Source: Caballeronia cordobensis
GTDB taxonomy: Bacteria > Pseudomonadota > Gammaproteobacteria > Burkholderiales > Burkholderiaceae
DNA length: 64,000 nt
Direction: 5' to 3'
NCBI RefSeq assembly: GCF_001544575.2
Contig: NZ_FCNY02000005.1
Location: 124,001 to 188,000 of the forward strand
The notes below the pieces were generated by a model, which saw nothing but the letters and a program-made list of their open reading frames with translations, was not told the origin of the DNA and searched no databases. Both the position numbers and the translations under genes were made by a program. This document shows, piece by piece, positions 61,463-64,000 of the stretch (its first letter is position 1; each line of letters begins with the position of its first letter).

Positions 61463-62299
61463 ATGATTCATCGATTGCCCTTCAGCACAGCAGGACTTGT
61501 CATTGCCGCGGCGGTAGCGTCGCCCGCTTACGCGGGATGGACGCTCGCGAGCGCCGATGCGCCCGTCAGCGTGATTCGCGGAGAGCGCCTGAGCGACCTC
61601 ACCGCGGGCGCGAGCCTGCGCGAAGGCGATATCCTCGAATCACGCGAAGGCGTCGTGCACCTGCAGGACGAACACGGCACGCTGCTCGCGCTCGGCGCGC
61701 GCACCCGCGCCATGCTCGCCGCGGATGCGCACGTCGCGCTGCTCGACGGCTGGCTCAAGGTGGCCGCCGCACCCTGCGACGCTCACGCATGCGCTGCGCC
61801 GCATGTGGATACCGAGCGCGGCGCGCTGGATATCGGCGCTGGCGCTGCGGCGATCGTGCTCGCGCGCGACGATACGAACGCCGTCGATATCTTCAGCGAA
61901 ACCGGCACGCAGACCCTCCCGGCGAAACCGCCCGTGACGCTCGCCAGCGGCCGTTTCGTCACCCTCGATGCGCATGCCGGCGCGCAACAGTCGGCGCGGC
62001 CATCGAGTGCATTTCTCGCCGATATGCCCGTCGCCTTTCGCGACGCCTTGCAGCCGCTCCCGCCCGCGAAGCCGTCGCAGAACGCGCCGGTTTCGCGCGC
62101 CGTGAATTACGGCGATGTCTCGCCGTGGCTCGTCAGCGGCCTGCCCGAACGCAGGACATTCCCTGCGCGCTTTCGCTCGCGTCTTGCCGACACCGCTTTT
62201 CGCCGCGACGTGGATGCGCATCTGAAGGCACTGCCCGACTGGCGCGCCCTGCTCTATCCGCCGCGTCGCCCCAGCGCCGAGGGCGCGCGTCATCCATAA
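61463..62299 (+). CDS. FecR-domain exported protein
   Basis: A 278-residue protein with a signal peptide (FSTAGLVIAAAVASPAYAGW, cleavage after AYA) and a FecR-like domain at about 30-160 (SVIRGERLSDLTAGASLREG, DILESREGVVHLQDEHGTLL, LALGARTRAMLAADAHVALL). FecR proteins transmit outer-membrane signals to anti-sigma and sigma factors; here there is no TonB receptor next to it and no transmembrane segment beyond the signal peptide, so it is periplasmic. Its own ECF promoter places it in the sigma regulon. It may be a structural or signal partner of the anti-sigma pair. The C-terminal 100 residues are of unknown type. Confidence 0.8.
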   Translation: MIHRLPFSTAGLVIAAAVASPAYAGWTLASADAPVSVIRGERLSDLTAGASLREGDILESREGVVHLQDEHGTLLALGARTRAMLAADAHVALLDGWLKVAAAPCDAHACAAPHVDTERGALDIGAGAAAIVLARDDTNAVDIFSETGTQTLPAKPPVTLASGRFVTLDAHAGAQQSARPSSAFLADMPVAFRDALQPLPPAKPSQNAPVSRAVNYGDVSPWLVSGLPERRTFPARFRSRLADTAFRRDVDAHLKALPDWRALLYPPRRPSAEGARHP

Positions 62300-62328
62300 G
62301 CATTGCATATCATCACCATGTCATCGCC

Positions 62329-63222
62329 ATGAAGCTCAGACTGTCTCTCACCGTCAAATTCAACCTCGTGTTCCTGGTCATTTTCGCGGTCGCACTGGTG
62401 GCGATCGGCGCGGTGTCGGACCGCCTGCTTCAGAAGCAGGCGCTCGAAGAAACCGTGCACGATGCCAACGTGCTTGCAAGCGCGGCATCGTCGATGCAGA
62501 ACTACACGGCCGCGCACGTGACGCCGCTGCTCGCCACTCAGGTGAAGTACCGCTTCGTCCCCGAATCGATTCCCGCGTTCTCCGCCATCGAAATGCTGAA
62601 CCTGCTGGAGAAGGACTTCCCGAACTTCTCTTACAAGTCGACGATGCTCAACCCGACCAATCCGCGCGACCGGCCGACAGACTGGGAAACGGACGTGATC
62701 CGCCATCTGCACGATCATCCCGAACTGAAAACCCTTTCCGGCGAACGCGATGCGCCCGGCGGCCGGGCGCTGTTTCTCGCGCGTCCGAGCCGCATCACCG
62801 ATGCCGCGTGCATGCAGTGTCACAGCACGCCATCGGCCGCGCCCGCGACGGTCACCGAGAAATACGGCACCGCGAACGGCTTCGGCTGGACCATGAATGA
62901 AGTCATCGGCGCGGAGTTCGTGTCGGTGCCGATGGCGCAACCCGTGGCGCGCGGCCGCGCCGTGTGGCGCACCTTCATGCTGTCGCTGACCGGCGTGTTC
63001 GCGGTCTTGCTGATCGCGATGAACGTCATGATGCATGTGCTGATCACACGGCCGATCCGCTCGCTGTCCCACGCCGCCGATGAAATGAGCCTCGGCAAGC
63101 TCGACACCGTCATTCTGCAAACGCGCGGTTCGGACGAGATCGCCTCGCTCGCGGTGTCGTTCGGCCGCATGCGGACGAGCCTCGTCGAAGCGTTCCGCAT
63201 GCTCGACGAAGAGCAGGCCTAG
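62329..63222 (+). CDS. c-heme sensor protein with HAMP domain (DUF3365)
   Basis: A 297-residue membrane protein: transmembrane segment at about 10-29 (KFNLVFLVIFAVALVAIGAV), a periplasmic DUF3365-type sensor domain with the c-type haem motif CMQCH at 161-165 (DAACMQCHSTPSAAP), a second membrane segment at about 216-240, and a HAMP domain to 292 (ITRPIRSLSHAADEMSLGKL). No kinase or cyclase domain follows, so the output must pass to another protein. The next gene, four bases downstream, encodes a Ser/Thr kinase. A haem redox or gas signal is likely. The start at 62329 is fixed by the membrane segment; the frame is open upstream. Confidence 0.88.
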   Translation: MKLRLSLTVKFNLVFLVIFAVALVAIGAVSDRLLQKQALEETVHDANVLASAASSMQNYTAAHVTPLLATQVKYRFVPESIPAFSAIEMLNLLEKDFPNFSYKSTMLNPTNPRDRPTDWETDVIRHLHDHPELKTLSGERDAPGGRALFLARPSRITDAACMQCHSTPSAAPATVTEKYGTANGFGWTMNEVIGAEFVSVPMAQPVARGRAVWRTFMLSLTGVFAVLLIAMNVMMHVLITRPIRSLSHAADEMSLGKLDTVILQTRGSDEIASLAVSFGRMRTSLVEAFRMLDEEQA

Positions 63223-63225
63223 CCG

Positions 63226-64000
63226 ATGCCATCGGCAGACGACGTGCCGGCAACGCTTGGGCGCTACGTCATCGAGCGCGTGCTCGGGCGCGGCGCGATG
63301 GGCATCGTCTATCTCGCGTTCGATCCGCATATCGAGCGGCAGGTCGCGCTGAAGACGCTGCACCGCCTTGCCGCCGACGACGCCACCGCCGCGCACGAAC
63401 TGACCGCGCGCTTTCTGAACGAAGCGCGCGCGTCCGGACGTCTCGTGCATCCGAACATCGTCGCGATCTACGACTACGGCGAAGCCGACGACATCGCCTT
63501 CATCACGATGGAATACGTGCGCGGGGAAAGCCTCGCCGCGCGTCTCGCCCGGCACGCGCGCACGGCCACGCCGATGAATCCGGCCAGCGCGCTTCGCTGG
63601 TTCGCGCAACTGCTCGATGCACTCGACTACGCGCACGAGGCTGGCATCGTGCATCGCGACATCAAACCGGCCAATCTGCTGATCGCGCCGCGCGGCGAAT
63701 GCAAGATCGCCGATTTCGGCATCGCCCGTCTCGACACGTCGGCGCTCACCCAGACGGGCACCTTGCTCGGCACGCCGAGTTACATGTCTCCGGAACAGTT
63801 CACCGGCGATACCGTCGATGCGCGCGCCGACCTGTTCTCTGCCGCCGTCGTGCTCTATGAAATGCTGACTGGCGTGTGCCCGTTCACCGGCACCCCGGCG
63901 GCGGTCATGCGCGGCATTCTCGACGACATGCCGCCGCTTCCGTCGAGCGTCGCGCGCGGCGTTCCCGCTTTTATCGACGACCTCGTGATGAAGGGCATGG
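63226..64000 (+). CDS. Serine/threonine protein kinase (partial, runs off window)
   Basis: The first 258 residues of a Hanks-type Ser/Thr kinase. Motifs are intact: nucleotide loop VLGRGAMGIVYLAFD, Lys43 (QVALKTLH), catalytic HRDIKPANLL at 143-152, DFGIARL at 163-169 and the activation segment LLGTPSYMSPEQFTG. The Arg before Asp marks an RD kinase, controlled by activation-loop phosphorylation. It starts four bases after the haem/HAMP sensor stop and is probably coupled to it. No stop is reached by 64000, so any C-terminal sensor or phosphatase domain is not visible. It is the sixth gene in line with the sigma factor. Confidence 0.95.
   Translation, partial: MPSADDVPATLGRYVIERVLGRGAMGIVYLAFDPHIERQVALKTLHRLAADDATAAHELTARFLNEARASGRLVHPNIVAIYDYGEADDIAFITMEYVRGESLAARLARHARTATPMNPASALRWFAQLLDALDYAHEAGIVHRDIKPANLLIAPRGECKIADFGIARLDTSALTQTGTLLGTPSYMSPEQFTGDTVDARADLFSAAVVLYEMLTGVCPFTGTPAAVMRGILDDMPPLPSSVARGVPAFIDDLVMKGM

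Noticed and set aside
61537..62328. In-frame upstream extension of the haem/HAMP sensor
   Set aside because: It is the shifted frame of the FecR-like gene; the sensor begins with its membrane segment at 62329.

Overview
The window is high-GC DNA from a beta-proteobacterium of the order Burkholderiales, most like Paraburkholderia, Caballeronia or Burkholderia. The grounds are a Bv3F-type H-NS protein, a polyhydroxybutyrate depolymerase and phasin pair, many LysR regulators, and dense operons for catabolism of sugar acids and organic acids. No rRNA, tRNA, CRISPR array, transposase or phage gene was seen. The genus is inferred from gene content only.

Region by region. 0-3.4 kb: a frameshifted LysR gene, then a short-chain dehydrogenase and its LysR neighbour. 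3.7-6.7 kb: a periplasmic polyamine-type binding protein translationally coupled to a membrane diguanylate cyclase. 7.2-14.4 kb: an accessory stretch with lower GC and looser packing. It holds small unknown proteins, a lipoprotein, a PsiF-repeat protein, an H-NS with two DNA-binding domains and a histone-like tail, and the PHB depolymerase and phasin. 14.6-22.2 kb: LysR, tautomerase and a mandelate-racemase homologue; a HisD-family dehydrogenase divergent from a LacI regulator; an SDR, a GlxA-type regulator and a second tautomerase. 22.4-29.3 kb: an M20 peptidase, an MHS transporter, a LysR and a gamma-glutamyltransferase, convergent with a D-amino-acid dehydrogenase that lies behind a tandem glycine riboswitch. 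29.4-37 kb: a DUF302 protein, then an operon for enoyl-CoA hydratase, CoA-transferase, fumarylacetoacetase, DUF485 and an ActP-like symporter, divergent from an AraC regulator. 37-43.9 kb: an operon of HAD dehalogenase, ABC binding protein, class III aminotransferase, xylonate-type dehydratase and SDR, divergent from a TetR regulator. 44.1-57.5 kb: a sugar-acid regulon with an enolase-superfamily enzyme, LysR, an IlvD-type dehydratase, a DHDPS-type lyase, two MFS transporters, a hydroxyacid dehydrogenase, an exported amidohydrolase, a uronate dehydrogenase, a galactarate/altronate dehydratase and an SMP-30 lactonase. 57.5-64 kb: a membrane-anchored catalase-like peroxidase, then an ECF sigma factor, two homologous anti-sigma-like proteins, a FecR-like protein, a c-heme HAMP sensor and the first part of a Ser/Thr kinase.

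How the parts work together. In the sugar-acid regulon, four intergenic regions carry copies of one A/T-rich site ending in GCAAGC, all in the same orientation relative to the gene they precede, so one regulator probably controls the whole region. The likely route is uronate, aldarolactone, aldarate, then 2-keto-deoxy acid. In the last region, GGAATAA followed 14-15 bases later by TGTT occurs three times: before the sigma gene, before the second anti-sigma gene and before the fecR-like gene. This defines a self-regulating envelope or redox signalling locus. These two observations, the binding protein/cyclase pair and the glycine-riboswitch-controlled dehydrogenase are the most interesting parts of the window.
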